NCBI RefSeq assembly: GCF_035555955.1
Contig: NZ_DATMGA010000068.1
Span: 18,455 to 82,454, forward strand
Reading direction: 5' to 3'
Length of the DNA stretch: 64,000 nt
DNA from: Eoetvoesia sp035555955
Lineage (GTDB): Bacteria > Pseudomonadota > Gammaproteobacteria > Burkholderiales > Burkholderiaceae_B
Within the stretch, counting starts at the first letter, position 1; every line of letters begins with the position of its first letter. Positions 16,741-26,263 of this stretch are shown one piece after another. The notes beneath the pieces were generated by a model. It ran no database searches. It was not told the origin of the DNA and saw only the letters and a list, made by a program, of their open reading frames with translations. A program made the translations under genes and the position numbers.

Positions 16741-17226
16741 TCAGATGAATAATTGTATGCCGGGCAGGAAGCCGTCCATGTTCAACAGCTCGATCTTTTT
16801 TTCCACGATGCGCAATTGCCCCTCGGCTTCACGCAGCATATAGTGCGCGCGCGCGCCCAGCACGACCTGGCTTCCCCCCTGATGCTCCAGGTAGACGATA
16901 TTGCTGGTCAAGCGCGGCAACCCGCCGCCAGCCTCGCCCTCATCGACTTCCGGGCGCTGCACCACATGCATGCTGCGCACCGGAGGCTGCAGGGAATGGG
17001 CCTGAGGATGGCCTAACCGCGCAATGCGCAGCTTGAGCAGCATTTTGTCCTCCAGCGCAATGCTGGCCTGCGTGTGGCGGTCGGTTTGTCCTGGCCGGGT
17101 GGGAATCCAGTAAACGCCATCGTCCGCGAACAGGTCGTACCATTGCTCGAACTGCCTGTCATCCAGCAAACGGTTCTCGTGATACACGAATTCGACAAGA
17201 CGGTCGTTCAATTCGGATTTGCTCAT
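16741..17226 (-). CDS. Ring-hydroxylating dioxygenase, small (beta) subunit
   Basis: The 161-residue product is a SnoaL-like cone fold typical of beta subunits (LVEFVYHENRLLDDRQFEQWYDLFADDGVYWIP; late RAHYMLR). The beta subunit has structural and sometimes specificity roles in the alpha3beta3 oxygenase. It overlaps the alpha gene by 4 bp, so the two are made in equal amounts. It is smaller than some (about 180) but within range. Confidence 0.9.
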   Translation of the reverse strand: MSKSELNDRLVEFVYHENRLLDDRQFEQWYDLFADDGVYWIPTRPGQTDRHTQASIALEDKMLLKLRIARLGHPQAHSLQPPVRSMHVVQRPEVDEGEAGGGLPRLTSNIVYLEHQGGSQVVLGARAHYMLREAEGQLRIVEKKIELLNMDGFLPGIQLFI

Positions 17227-18542
17227 GCCTGGGCTCCCATGGGTTGCATCAACAGCGCATGCCAGGCGCGATACTGATTGCGCATGACCAGTTCGTTATT
17301 GCCGTCCTCGAAGCGGCAATCGCCCTGCTCCTGCTCGGCCGGGTCGAATTGGCGCTGCAGATTGACCCAGGGATTGCCCGCCGCGGCCAGGCTGGCCTGC
17401 TGGCTTTCAAACAAATGCACATCGTCATGGGACACCACGCTCATGGGCGAGAACACCAGCCGGCTATAGGTCAGGCCGCGCTCGAGCATGATGGCTGGCG
17501 CTCCCTTGGGCTGAAAGGCCCAGACCTCCAACTGGGTAAGGTTTGCGGCCAGAGGCCTTAGCACCCGCAGTATCTGCGGCGACCCCTTTGTGGCCAGGCT
17601 GGGATACAGCACCACGTTCTGCGGCGAGAAGGCGAGAATCTCGCGGGCCCGCTCTTTGCCGTGGGCCTGTTCCAACGACTCCTGATAGCCAGGGACATCG
17701 GAATAATCGGTATGAATGCTGAACTTGGTGCCGAGAATGCTGTGCCCATTGGGCAGGGTTCTGGCGCCCATCTTGGTATAGAAATCGTAGCCGGAACCAA
17801 AGGGCAGCAATTGCTCCAGAGCCGTGGGATTGATTTCCAGGAATTCCTCGCCCACCTGCTGGGCCGTGGCCGACGCGGATTCATGCGTGGAAATGGGGTG
17901 AACCGTATCGTTGATGTTTTCCAGATACATCTTCCAGTTGCAACGGATGACGCTGCGGATGCAGCTGCCGGCGATCTGCAGTTCGCCTTCGGGAGAACGG
18001 TCGGCCATGTTGTCGAGCGCGCCCAGGGCTTCGCCGAAATACTCCCGGAACGACATGCCCTGCCGGCTGAGGCGCGCAAACACGAAGCCCCGATAGGTTT
18101 CCACGCCCCCGGGCACCGACAGCCCCTCGGCGGCGGCGCTGGCTTCGAATCCGGTGTCCTTGTAGCCCGCCTTGAGCGATACCGCCAGCAAAGCGCCGTC
18201 GGTTTTATAGCACCACGCATGATAGGGACAGCGCAGCATGCGCCCGGCATTGCCCTGCGGCCTGGAAACAATGCTGGCGCCCTTGTGGGCGCAGCGGTTG
18301 ATCAGCACGCGCACGCTGCCGTCGCTGTGCCGGATCATGATGACCGGACTGCCCGCCAGCTCCAGCGTTATATAGTCGCCCGCTTGCGGAACCTGGCTTG
18401 CGTGGCCCACGTAAAGCCACGACCGGGCAAAGACCCGCTCTTGTTCCAGTTGAAAGATTTCTTCGCTGATGTAGGCGTCGCGATGGATCTGGCCCTTGGA
18501 AACCAGCCCCGCGACGGCTTCGGCGTCGGTACGGTAATGCAT
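17223..18542 (-). CDS. Rieske ring-hydroxylating dioxygenase, large (alpha) subunit
   Basis: The 439-residue product has a Rieske [2Fe-2S] domain with ligands C84/H86 and C105/H108. The mononuclear iron site follows, with D212, H215 and H220 in the ENINDTVHPISTH segment (the usual Y before H is V). Such enzymes add O2 to an aromatic ring or remove a substituent. The substrate is unknown. The peptide-type importer directly upstream and the 3-hydroxyanthranilate genes nearby suggest an amino- or carboxyl-substituted aromatic. No ferredoxin reductase gene is in the window. Confidence 0.92.
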   Translation of the reverse strand: MHYRTDAEAVAGLVSKGQIHRDAYISEEIFQLEQERVFARSWLYVGHASQVPQAGDYITLELAGSPVIMIRHSDGSVRVLINRCAHKGASIVSRPQGNAGRMLRCPYHAWCYKTDGALLAVSLKAGYKDTGFEASAAAEGLSVPGGVETYRGFVFARLSRQGMSFREYFGEALGALDNMADRSPEGELQIAGSCIRSVIRCNWKMYLENINDTVHPISTHESASATAQQVGEEFLEINPTALEQLLPFGSGYDFYTKMGARTLPNGHSILGTKFSIHTDYSDVPGYQESLEQAHGKERAREILAFSPQNVVLYPSLATKGSPQILRVLRPLAANLTQLEVWAFQPKGAPAIMLERGLTYSRLVFSPMSVVSHDDVHLFESQQASLAAAGNPWVNLQRQFDPAEQEQGDCRFEDGNNELVMRNQYRAWHALLMQPMGAQA

Positions 18543-18585
18543 GATTTATCTTCCCATATTCATGGATGGAATGGCCTGCGCCTCG

Positions 18586-20460
18586 CTATGCTTGTTCCAG
18601 CTGGGTTTGTGAAACGGCCCCTGCGTTTTCCCTTTCGCTTGCCGGGCGCGGCCATACGGCCGTCACGTCATCGGGCGGCACGGAAGACAGAAGCAGGCGT
18701 GTATAAGGATGAGAGGGATTGCTGAATACGGCTTCAGTGTCGCCCTGCTCGACCACTTCGCCCTTGCACATGACCAGCACACGCCGGCACAAATAGCGGA
18801 CGACGGAAAGATCGTGGGAAATAAGGACCACGGCAACGCCAAGCTCACGATTAAGCTGCAACAGCAAGTTCAAAATCAAGGCCTGAACCGACACGTCCAG
18901 ACCGGACACGATTTCATCGGCCACCAGCAACTGCGGTTGCGCGCACAGGGCCCGCGCGATGTTCACGCGCTGCTTCTGCCCGCCCGACAATTGCGAAGGA
19001 AACCGGCCCATGGCGTCCATGGCCATACCCACCTGGCCCATCAGCTTGGCAGCGATCCGGCCGCGCTCTTCCGAAGAAACATCATCGCGGGTTTCCAGCA
19101 CCTGGGTAATCAGTTTTTGAACCGTGCGGCGCGGATTCAACGCGGAATCCGGATCCTGGAAAACCATTTGCACGATTTTCCTCATGGTTCGGGCGGCCTC
19201 GACGGAAGCCCCCGAACGCGCCACGCCGTTGATATGCACAGTGCCTTGCGACGGTTCCAGCAAGCCCACAATCAGGCGCGCCAATGTGCTTTTGCCGCTG
19301 CCGCTTTCCCCGACCACGCCAAGCAACTCACCCGGAGCCACGGAAAGAGACAAAGGCCGAAGTGCATGGAACACGACGCGCTGCCCGCCGGAGCGGCTGT
19401 AATAGCTGCGGCTGACGTCCTTGAATTCGATGAGGGGCCGGCCCAGCCCGTTGGAGCTTTCGGGCAACACATGGACTTGCTGTTGCAAGGTGGCCGCGGA
19501 AGACCGACAGGCTCCGGCACAAGCGACGAAATGATCGTCGGCGACCTGGACAAGCTCGGGGATGCTATTTTCGCAATCGCCATTGCGCGTCGGACAGCGG
19601 CGCGCAAACCGGCAGCCCTTGAGCTCGGCCATGTCTTTGAGACCCGGCATCAGTTCAGCCAAGGACGGCAGCACGAACTGCCGGCCATCGAGGCCCGGCG
19701 TAGCGGTTTTCAGGGACCAGGAATACGGATGCCTGGGAGATTCGAGCACGCGCCGCGCGGGGCCGCGCTCGACGACGTCGCCCGCATACAGCACCGCCAC
19801 CTCGTCGCATACATGCGCAGCCATCCGCAAATCGTGCGTAATGAGTATGACCGCTGTATTGTGCTTGCTTTGCACTTCGCGCAGGATGCGGATGATCTGG
19901 GCCTGGGTGATGACATCCAGCGCGGTGGTGGGTTCGTCCGCCACGATCAGTTCGGGATCGCCCGAAAAAGCCATGGCGATGAGAATGCGCTGGCACTGCC
20001 CGCCTGAAAGCTGGTGCGCATAACGCCCCAGCATGGATTCGGGCTCGGGCAGGCCGACTTCGGCCAGGCGCGCGATGCTGTAGGACTCCCATTCCTTGCG
20101 CGGCAAGCCCAGATACTTGAGGTGCTCGAACATCTGCTGCCTGATGGTGAACACTGGGTTCAACGCGGACAGTGGCTCTTGCGGTATGAAGGCAATGCGC
20201 TTGCCCAGGAAGGAACGCGCCTGCCTGCCGGTAAGCGCTTCGCCCTGGAAACGCACCTGGCCCGAGGAGAACCGCAGATTCTCGGGCAGCAAACCCGATA
20301 TGACCCGCCCCACCATGCTCTTGCCCGCGCCGGACTCCCCGACCAGACCTAGTACCTCACCCTTGCGGACGCCGAACGACACATTGCGCAACAACGCTAC
20401 GCTGGCGCCGCCCACCTTGACGTCCACGGAAACCTTGTCGAATTCCAATACCGGCTGCAT
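18586..20460 (-). CDS. Peptide/nickel-type ABC importer, fused double ATPase
   Basis: ATG 20460 gives 624 residues with two complete ATPase domains, as in GsiA/DdpD-DdpF fusions. Domain 1 has Walker A GESGAGKS (41-48), signature LSGGQCQR and Walker B LIVADEPTTALD, followed by the Cys-rich oligopeptide-ATPase tail (CRFARRCPTRNGDC). Domain 2 has GESGSGKST, LSGGQKQR and LLVADEIVSGLD. It overlaps the upstream permease stop by one base (TGATG style) and precedes the oxygenase genes. Confidence 0.92.
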   Translation of the reverse strand: MQPVLEFDKVSVDVKVGGASVALLRNVSFGVRKGEVLGLVGESGAGKSMVGRVISGLLPENLRFSSGQVRFQGEALTGRQARSFLGKRIAFIPQEPLSALNPVFTIRQQMFEHLKYLGLPRKEWESYSIARLAEVGLPEPESMLGRYAHQLSGGQCQRILIAMAFSGDPELIVADEPTTALDVITQAQIIRILREVQSKHNTAVILITHDLRMAAHVCDEVAVLYAGDVVERGPARRVLESPRHPYSWSLKTATPGLDGRQFVLPSLAELMPGLKDMAELKGCRFARRCPTRNGDCENSIPELVQVADDHFVACAGACRSSAATLQQQVHVLPESSNGLGRPLIEFKDVSRSYYSRSGGQRVVFHALRPLSLSVAPGELLGVVGESGSGKSTLARLIVGLLEPSQGTVHINGVARSGASVEAARTMRKIVQMVFQDPDSALNPRRTVQKLITQVLETRDDVSSEERGRIAAKLMGQVGMAMDAMGRFPSQLSGGQKQRVNIARALCAQPQLLVADEIVSGLDVSVQALILNLLLQLNRELGVAVVLISHDLSVVRYLCRRVLVMCKGEVVEQGDTEAVFSNPSHPYTRLLLSSVPPDDVTAVWPRPASERENAGAVSQTQLEQA

Positions 20461-21347
20461 CAGTCGCTCCCACGTTGCTTCAACCGCGGATCCAGCACCA
20501 CCCGCAAACCGTCGCTGAGCAGATTGAACGCCAGCACGGCAAAGACGATTCCACAGACGGGCGCCAGCAGATTCCAGCTTGCCTGGTAGATCTGGTCGCG
20601 GCCGTCGGCCAGCATGACGCCCCACGCCACGACATTGGAAGGCACCGACAAGCCCACGAAACTGAGAATGGCCTCGACCACGATGGCGATGCCCATTTCC
20701 AGGCTGAACAATGTGATGATGAGTGGCATGACGCTGGGCAGGACCTCGTGCGTCATGACCCGCCAATGCGAGAACCCCAGCAGGCGCGCGGCATACACGT
20801 ACTCGCGCTGCCTTGCCACCAGGACCTCGGCGCGCACGACACGGTAGAACCGGGTCCAGTCGACCAGCACGATAGCCAGAATAACATTGGTGATGCCCGT
20901 GCCCAACCCCACCATCAGCATCATGGAAAACACCACGGGCGGAAACGCCATCCAGAGCACGACAATGGCGCTGACGAAGCGGTCGAACCAGCCGCCTATG
21001 TATCCGGCCAAGATGGCCAGCACCGTGCCCAGCAGCATCGTGCCCGTGGCGGCGACCACGGCAACCAGCAAGGCCACCCGGCTGCCGAAGATAAGCCGCG
21101 ACAACACACAACGCCCGAGGGCATCGGTTCCCAACGGATATTGCGCCATGCCGCCCGCCGACCAGGCCGGCGGCAGCACAGTCGACATGAGGTCTTGCGC
21201 ATTGGGGTCGTTGGGGGCAAGCCATGGCGCGAACACCGCCACGAATACGAAGATCAGCACCAGCATGCTGCCCACCAGCACCTTCGGATGCCTGAAGATG
21301 CGTGCGAACGCCGCATCGCGAACCAGGTTTATGGCGATTGCAGTCAT
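20460..21347 (-). CDS. Peptide-type ABC permease (DppC-like)
   Basis: The 295-residue product has the DppC N-terminal OppC_N helix and about six helices, with the family phrases LGTDALGRCVLSRLIFGSRVAL and the EAA loop AARLLGFSHWRVMTHEVLPSVMP. It overlaps the DppB-like gene upstream by 4 bp and the ATPase downstream. Confidence 0.9.
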   Translation of the reverse strand: MTAIAINLVRDAAFARIFRHPKVLVGSMLVLIFVFVAVFAPWLAPNDPNAQDLMSTVLPPAWSAGGMAQYPLGTDALGRCVLSRLIFGSRVALLVAVVAATGTMLLGTVLAILAGYIGGWFDRFVSAIVVLWMAFPPVVFSMMLMVGLGTGITNVILAIVLVDWTRFYRVVRAEVLVARQREYVYAARLLGFSHWRVMTHEVLPSVMPLIITLFSLEMGIAIVVEAILSFVGLSVPSNVVAWGVMLADGRDQIYQASWNLLAPVCGIVFAVLAFNLLSDGLRVVLDPRLKQRGSD

Positions 21348-22357
21348 GAAACTCTAAGCCTTGGATTAAGCACCGCATACAAGCCGTCGACGCAGAAATT
21401 GACGAACAGCACCATCAGGCAGAACACCAGCGCCACGCCCTGGATGAGAGGCAGGTCGTAATTCTTGATGGCTTGCACCATAAGATTGCCGATGCCGGGA
21501 AACGAAAAGATCACCTCGATCAGCAAGGTGCCGCCAAACAGAAAACCAAACTGCACGCCGATGAGCGTCAGTGTGGGAAGCGCGGCGTTTTTCAGCATGT
21601 GCAGCAATAGCACCCGCCATTCCGGCACCCCCCGCAGGCGCGCTACATTGACATACTGCGAGGTCGCGGTGTCGATCAGGCTGGAACGCAACACACGGAT
21701 GATGATGGGACTGAAGGCCAGTGCCAATGCGAAAGCCGGCAACAGCAAATGCGCAAAGGCATCGAACCATGCCGACCACTGCCCGCTCAGCAGCAGGTCG
21801 ATAAGAAGAAAGCCCGTTCCGTGAGGTGCGGTAATGCTGGAATCCAGGCGGCCCATGAACGGCAGCACCGGAAACAGGACGCCAAGCAAAAGAATGAGAA
21901 TGATGCCCCACAGGAACGACGGCACCGAAAGCAGAAACACCAGGAAGAAATCCGCGGCGACTTCACCCCTTTTGCGATCCAGCAAATACAGCACGATGCC
22001 GCCGGGAATGGAAATGAGCAGCGCCATGACCAGGCTGACCAGCACGAGTTCCAGCGTGGCCGGCAATGCCACGCCCAGCAGCTCCGACACGGGCTCGCGA
22101 AAGAAAATGGATCGGCCCAGGTCGCCGTGCACCGCATGGCCCAGCCACACCATGTACTGATGGGATACCGAGCCATCCATGCCCAGGGCCTTGCGCAGCA
22201 GGTCGGCGTCGGCCTGCGTGGCCGACGGCGGCAGCATCATTCCCAGGGGGTCGGAGGGAATCATGCGCAATACGATGAACACCACCATGGAAAGGAACAG
22301 CGCGGTGATGACCATGACGCCCAGCTTGCGCCCCAGCAACGAAACAATGGGATTCAT
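21344..22357 (-). CDS. Peptide-type ABC permease (DppB-like)
   Basis: The start ATG 22357 (MNPIVSLLGRKLGV) gives 337 residues, the usual DppB size. Features include MIPSDPLGMMLPPSAT after the first helix, the EAA-like loop VNVARLRGVPEWRVLLLHMLKNAALPTL and the conserved VIFSFPGIGNLMVQAI. Upstream in-frame codons exist but have no ribosome-binding site and give an unlikely N-terminus. Confidence 0.9.
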   Translation of the reverse strand: MNPIVSLLGRKLGVMVITALFLSMVVFIVLRMIPSDPLGMMLPPSATQADADLLRKALGMDGSVSHQYMVWLGHAVHGDLGRSIFFREPVSELLGVALPATLELVLVSLVMALLISIPGGIVLYLLDRKRGEVAADFFLVFLLSVPSFLWGIILILLLGVLFPVLPFMGRLDSSITAPHGTGFLLIDLLLSGQWSAWFDAFAHLLLPAFALALAFSPIIIRVLRSSLIDTATSQYVNVARLRGVPEWRVLLLHMLKNAALPTLTLIGVQFGFLFGGTLLIEVIFSFPGIGNLMVQAIKNYDLPLIQGVALVFCLMVLFVNFCVDGLYAVLNPRLRVS

Positions 22358-22455
22358 GCAGCGCCCGTCCTGATGCAGAGAGTGAGCAGGCGCGGATCGC
22401 AAGCCGGCGCATTGCATATTGGTTTAATCGGCATAACGATCGCGCCCTTGAAACA

Positions 22456-23982
22456 CTATTTTTTCCAGGAATATTCTTGCGGCAGGATGTAGCCAGTCTG
22501 ATAAGTGGGAACGTCCAGCCCTTTTTTGTAGGCAATCGTCGCCACGGACTGCAGGACCGGCAGGCTCCATGCGTTCTCGGCGGCCTCGCGGTTAAGCGCC
22601 TGATACCCGGCCACCCGCTTGGCTTCGTCCATTTGCCCGTTAAGCGCGTCGAGCTGGGCGGAAAGCTTGGGCTCTTTCCAGGTCGAGAAGCGCAGGCGGG
22701 GATCCAGGATCCGGCCCGTGAAGATTTCGGGGTCGCCCGTGGCATTGGCCCAGCTGTACAGCATGACACCGGTCAGCTTGGACGAATGGCTGAGCTCCAG
22801 ATACTTGGCGATGGTGATTTCCTCGACCGTGGTGTTGATGCCGATTTGGGTCCACATTTGCGCAATCGCACGCGCCACGTCGTAATCGGACGGGAACGTG
22901 TTATTGGTGGAGAGCAGGTGGATCTGCAGGGGCTTTTCCTTGCTATAGCCGGCTTTGGCCAGTTCAGCAGCGGCTTCGTTCTTGTTGTACTCGACCCTGT
23001 AGTCGGGCACATCGCCCGGTGAGCCCTTGGTTGCCAGAACGGAGATCGGCTGAGCAACGTTGTTGTAGAAAGCACGCGACAACCCGGCCTTGTTGATGGC
23101 CAGTTGCATGGCCTTGCGTATATGGACGTTCTGGAAAGCCGGCACATAGCTGGGTATCTGCAGAATATAGATTTCGCTGTACGGATACACCTTGGCCTGC
23201 AGCTTGGGGTTCTTTTCCAGGCGAGTTACTTCGCGCACCGGAATCTGCACCGAAATGTCGGACCGGCCGGATTCCACCGCGGCCACCCGCGCCGATGCAT
23301 CGGGCACGATTTCGAAAACCACGCGCTTGATGGCGGGCGCCCCCTTCCAGTAGTCGTCGAAGGCTTCCAGCGTAATGCGCGAGCCGCGCTTGTAATCGAC
23401 CAGCTTGTAAGGCCCCGCCCCGATTGGATGCTTGACGAATTCAGCCTCGCCCACCTTCTCGAAGTAAGCCTTGGGCAGAATGTAGGCCGACAGGAAAGCC
23501 AGGCCCTTCATGGCCGTGGGGGTCGCCTGGGAAAAGGTGATGACGGCCTTGTCAGGCGCGGTAACCTCGACAGACTTCAAGGTGGGAAGCATGCCGTGCA
23601 GCGCCAGAATCTTGTTCTGGATAGCGCGATCCAAGGTGAACTTGAGGTCCTGCGCCGACATTTTGCTGCCGTCCTGGAACAGCACGCCGTCGCGCATTTG
23701 AACCTCGAGCTTTGTGCCCGAATCATCCAGCCAGCGCCAGGCTTTGATGAGGCGCGGCTCGACCTGCAGGTCGTTGTTCACGAACAGCGGGGAATCGAAC
23801 ACCGCCTTGTAAATGGATTGCCCTGCCGGATACGTCACCGCAGTGGGATCCCAGCTTGGCACATCGACCGGATACGCAATGGTGAGTTCGGATGGGTGTT
23901 CGTGCGCCTGCGCCCAGCCGGCCATCAAACCCATGGTCGCGCACAACATCAACCCTATTGTTTTGTTACGCCATATTTTCAC
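22456..23982 (-). CDS. Peptide-type ABC substrate-binding protein (SBP family 5)
   Basis: The start is GTG 23982, preceded by AAGGA, giving 508 residues with a Sec signal peptide (cleavage near AQAHE). The mature protein has the DppA/OppA-type three-lobed fold (SWDPTAVTYPAGQSIYKAVFD; HPIGAGPYKLVDYKRG). It is the first gene of the directon 23982-14744 and likely sets importer specificity. Family 5 proteins also bind nickel, opines, sugars and, in catabolic clusters, aromatic compounds. Confidence 0.9.
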   Translation of the reverse strand: MKIWRNKTIGLMLCATMGLMAGWAQAHEHPSELTIAYPVDVPSWDPTAVTYPAGQSIYKAVFDSPLFVNNDLQVEPRLIKAWRWLDDSGTKLEVQMRDGVLFQDGSKMSAQDLKFTLDRAIQNKILALHGMLPTLKSVEVTAPDKAVITFSQATPTAMKGLAFLSAYILPKAYFEKVGEAEFVKHPIGAGPYKLVDYKRGSRITLEAFDDYWKGAPAIKRVVFEIVPDASARVAAVESGRSDISVQIPVREVTRLEKNPKLQAKVYPYSEIYILQIPSYVPAFQNVHIRKAMQLAINKAGLSRAFYNNVAQPISVLATKGSPGDVPDYRVEYNKNEAAAELAKAGYSKEKPLQIHLLSTNNTFPSDYDVARAIAQMWTQIGINTTVEEITIAKYLELSHSSKLTGVMLYSWANATGDPEIFTGRILDPRLRFSTWKEPKLSAQLDALNGQMDEAKRVAGYQALNREAAENAWSLPVLQSVATIAYKKGLDVPTYQTGYILPQEYSWKK

Positions 23983-24370
23983 GGAGCTTTCCTTAAGTGT
24001 GGATGGTTTGCAAGCACCCAATTGAATGAACAGATTCCAGCCCGAAATGCGGGCCACCACATGCAAATCAATTGCTCGTAAAAAGTATATTGTTTATGAT
24101 TAAATTCAGTCGATAATGGTTTTCCCTATTTTTAATAACATTAAAATCAATAGGTTAATATAAATATAATTAGTATATAGATATCAAATAAATACTAGAA
24201 CATCGCCCAGGATCAGAAAAAATGGCAAAACTCCATTTTCAATACACTGATGCAAAAATACCCGAAGCCGCGGCGCCCCTCCCGACGGAACCGGGCGTGG
24301 GAAGCTGGTATGCTGCAAGCTATCGGTTCGCTGCTCTACCAAGGCCTGTTATCACCAACCACCGCCAACC
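23983..24370. other. AT-rich divergent intergenic region (388 bp)
   Basis: This is the divergent control region between the transporter/oxygenase directon and the GntR gene. About 24080-24220 is far more AT-rich than anything else in the window, with runs of ATA and TAAT, but no clear GntR half-sites (TNGTNNACNA) and no unambiguous promoter could be picked. No open frame here looks like a gene. Confidence 0.6.
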
Positions 24371-25090
24371 ATGACATCGCTTTCAAGCCCAGCCCGACGC
24401 AGCCCGCAAAAAAAGGCCGCCACGCGCAAGCCGAATATGCGCGAGCAGGTCTATCTGCACTTGCGCACACGCATGCAAAAAGGTGAAATCCAGTTCGACG
24501 ACAGGCTGGTCGATCATGAAATCGCGGCCGACCTGCGGGTGTCCCGCATGCCGGTTCGCGAAGCCCTGCTGCAATTGAAAAACGAAGGGCTGCTGGACAG
24601 CACTTCCCGCGGCTTCGTCCTGCGACGCTTCACGCCCACCGATATTGCGCAACTGTTCGAAGTACGACTGCTGCTGGAGCCGGCCGCGGCGGCGGCGGCA
24701 TGCGAAAAAGCCACGCTGGAAGGCCTGGCCATCATGCGCATGGCAACCGACGAGTCTGAAAAGGCGCATCGGGCAAGCGACATCCTGGCCTACATGAAAG
24801 CGAACACCACGTTCCGCTCTACGTGGATCAGCCTGGTTCCCAACCCCCACCTGGCCACCATGATCTCCCGACTTGTCGATCACGTGGAAGCCGTGCGCCT
24901 GGCCACGCTACGCGATCCGAAATGGCGAGCCTCTTCGCTGCTGTCCACGCAAAAAATCATGGACGGCTTCATGAAAAAAGACACCGACCTGGTTCAGGAA
25001 AGCGTCCGCTACAACCTGCGCCATGCTGCGGCCGCCTACTACGCCGTCCAGGACGCCATGATGCTGGAGAACAGGCAGGCCGAGACCTGA
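24371..25090 (+). CDS. GntR/FadR-family regulator with degenerate FCD domain
   Basis: The 239-residue product has an N-terminal winged helix (about 22-85, DHEIAADLRVSRMPVREALLQLKNEGLL) and a C-terminal FCD ligand domain. In metal-binding FCD domains an Asp and three His bind the metal. Here the first pair is N145 and R149, the next expected His is missing around 193-196, and H218 remains, so metal binding is doubtful. It is divergent from the transporter-oxygenase directon and probably represses or activates it. ATG 24371 lacks a strong ribosome-binding site; M23 (24437) is an alternative. Confidence 0.85.
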   Translation: MTSLSSPARRSPQKKAATRKPNMREQVYLHLRTRMQKGEIQFDDRLVDHEIAADLRVSRMPVREALLQLKNEGLLDSTSRGFVLRRFTPTDIAQLFEVRLLLEPAAAAAACEKATLEGLAIMRMATDESEKAHRASDILAYMKANTTFRSTWISLVPNPHLATMISRLVDHVEAVRLATLRDPKWRASSLLSTQKIMDGFMKKDTDLVQESVRYNLRHAAAAYYAVQDAMMLENRQAET

Positions 25091-25198
25091 AGCGCGTGCA
25101 GCGCCCCCAGGCCTGTACCGCGCGCCTTGCGGCAAACCGAAAGCCGCAGCGTCAAGACCCTCTGCCCAGCCAGGCTCCGCCTGCGATGGGCGTGCACC

Positions 25199-26206
25199 TC
25201 ATAAACCGAAGAAGTCGGCGGCGTTGCCGGCAAGCATCCGGGCTTTGTCCTGGGACGACAGGAAATCGGCGCCCGCGATCAGCGAGCCGATTCTCGGTTC
25301 GCCAAGGGGAAAGGGGTAGTCCGAACCCAGCATGACATGGTCCGTGCCCATTATTTTGGTCAGCAGATTCAGGGAATCGGGATCGAACACCGCGCTGTCG
25401 ACGCTGAAGCGGTCCACGTAGCTGGAGGGAGGATTGGGGCAGTCCTGCCGGACGATATCGCGATGTTTCCAGGCATTGTCCACCCGGCCCAGCAGGAAGG
25501 CGAAGGCGCCCCCGCCATGCGCGAAGCACAGCTTCAGGCTTTTGGGGATACGCTCGAACGCGCCCGAAAGAATCAGGGAAAGAATGCTCAACTGGGTTTC
25601 GGCCGGCATGGCCACCAGCCACGGCAGCATCCACTTTTTCATGCGGTTCGGCCCGCCCATCATGTCCCAGGGATGAACCAGCACGGGTATGCCGTCGTTC
25701 GCGCAATGAGTCAGAAAATCCACCAGATGGGCGCTGTCCATGTCCAGGTTGCCCAGGTGGTTGCCGATCTGGACGCCCACATGGCCCTTGGCCTTGGCGC
25801 GGCTGGCCTCGGCGCACGCCAGGTCCAGGTCCTGCAGCGGAACCTGAGCCAGGACCTTGAGGCGGGCAGGATTGGCGCTGGCGAATTGCAAGGCGTGATC
25901 GTTCATGCGCTCGGCCCAATCGGCGGCCGCGCGCGCCGCATCGCTATACCGGAACATGATGGGGGTGGCACAGCTGATCTGGATGTCCACGCCCTGCTCG
26001 TCCATTTCGGCCAGGCGCGCATGCGCATCCCAGAGCACTTTGTAGACGGGCCGGAAAGGCTTTTCTCCGGTCATGATCTGGCCGGTATCGCCGCCGGCGT
26101 CGACACGAAGCCACAGACCGTTGTCACGATCCAGGGCAGCGCCCTCCTCCTTGCTCAAAAGGGGGAAATGGTGGGCGTGCATGTCGATTTTTTTCGGATA
26201 GGTCAT
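25199..26206 (-). CDS. nbaD: 2-amino-3-carboxymuconate-6-semialdehyde decarboxylase (ACMSD)
   Basis: The 335-residue amidohydrolase has every active-site residue of ACMSD at nearly identical positions: zinc ligands H10, H12, H178 and D296, catalytic H230 and substrate-binding R52. The enzyme removes CO2 from the ring-cleavage product of 3-hydroxyanthranilate to give 2-aminomuconate semialdehyde. It follows the 3-hydroxyanthranilate dioxygenase gene by 57 bp on the same strand, a strong contextual match. The symbol follows the 2-nitrobenzoate pathway; the gene also occurs in tryptophan (kynurenine) catabolism. Confidence 0.9.
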   Translation of the reverse strand: MTYPKKIDMHAHHFPLLSKEEGAALDRDNGLWLRVDAGGDTGQIMTGEKPFRPVYKVLWDAHARLAEMDEQGVDIQISCATPIMFRYSDAARAAADWAERMNDHALQFASANPARLKVLAQVPLQDLDLACAEASRAKAKGHVGVQIGNHLGNLDMDSAHLVDFLTHCANDGIPVLVHPWDMMGGPNRMKKWMLPWLVAMPAETQLSILSLILSGAFERIPKSLKLCFAHGGGAFAFLLGRVDNAWKHRDIVRQDCPNPPSSYVDRFSVDSAVFDPDSLNLLTKIMGTDHVMLGSDYPFPLGEPRIGSLIAGADFLSSQDKARMLAGNAADFFGL

Positions 26207-26263
26207 GATTTTTTCTGTATGGTTCGTGGCGCTTGCCTGTGCATGGCCGCCAGGGCCGGGGCG

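Noticed and set aside
20461..21378. Upstream extension of the fused ATPase frame over the DppC-like gene
   Set aside because: The extra residues overlap a complete permease gene and have no domain; ATG 20460 has the proper ATPase N-terminus.
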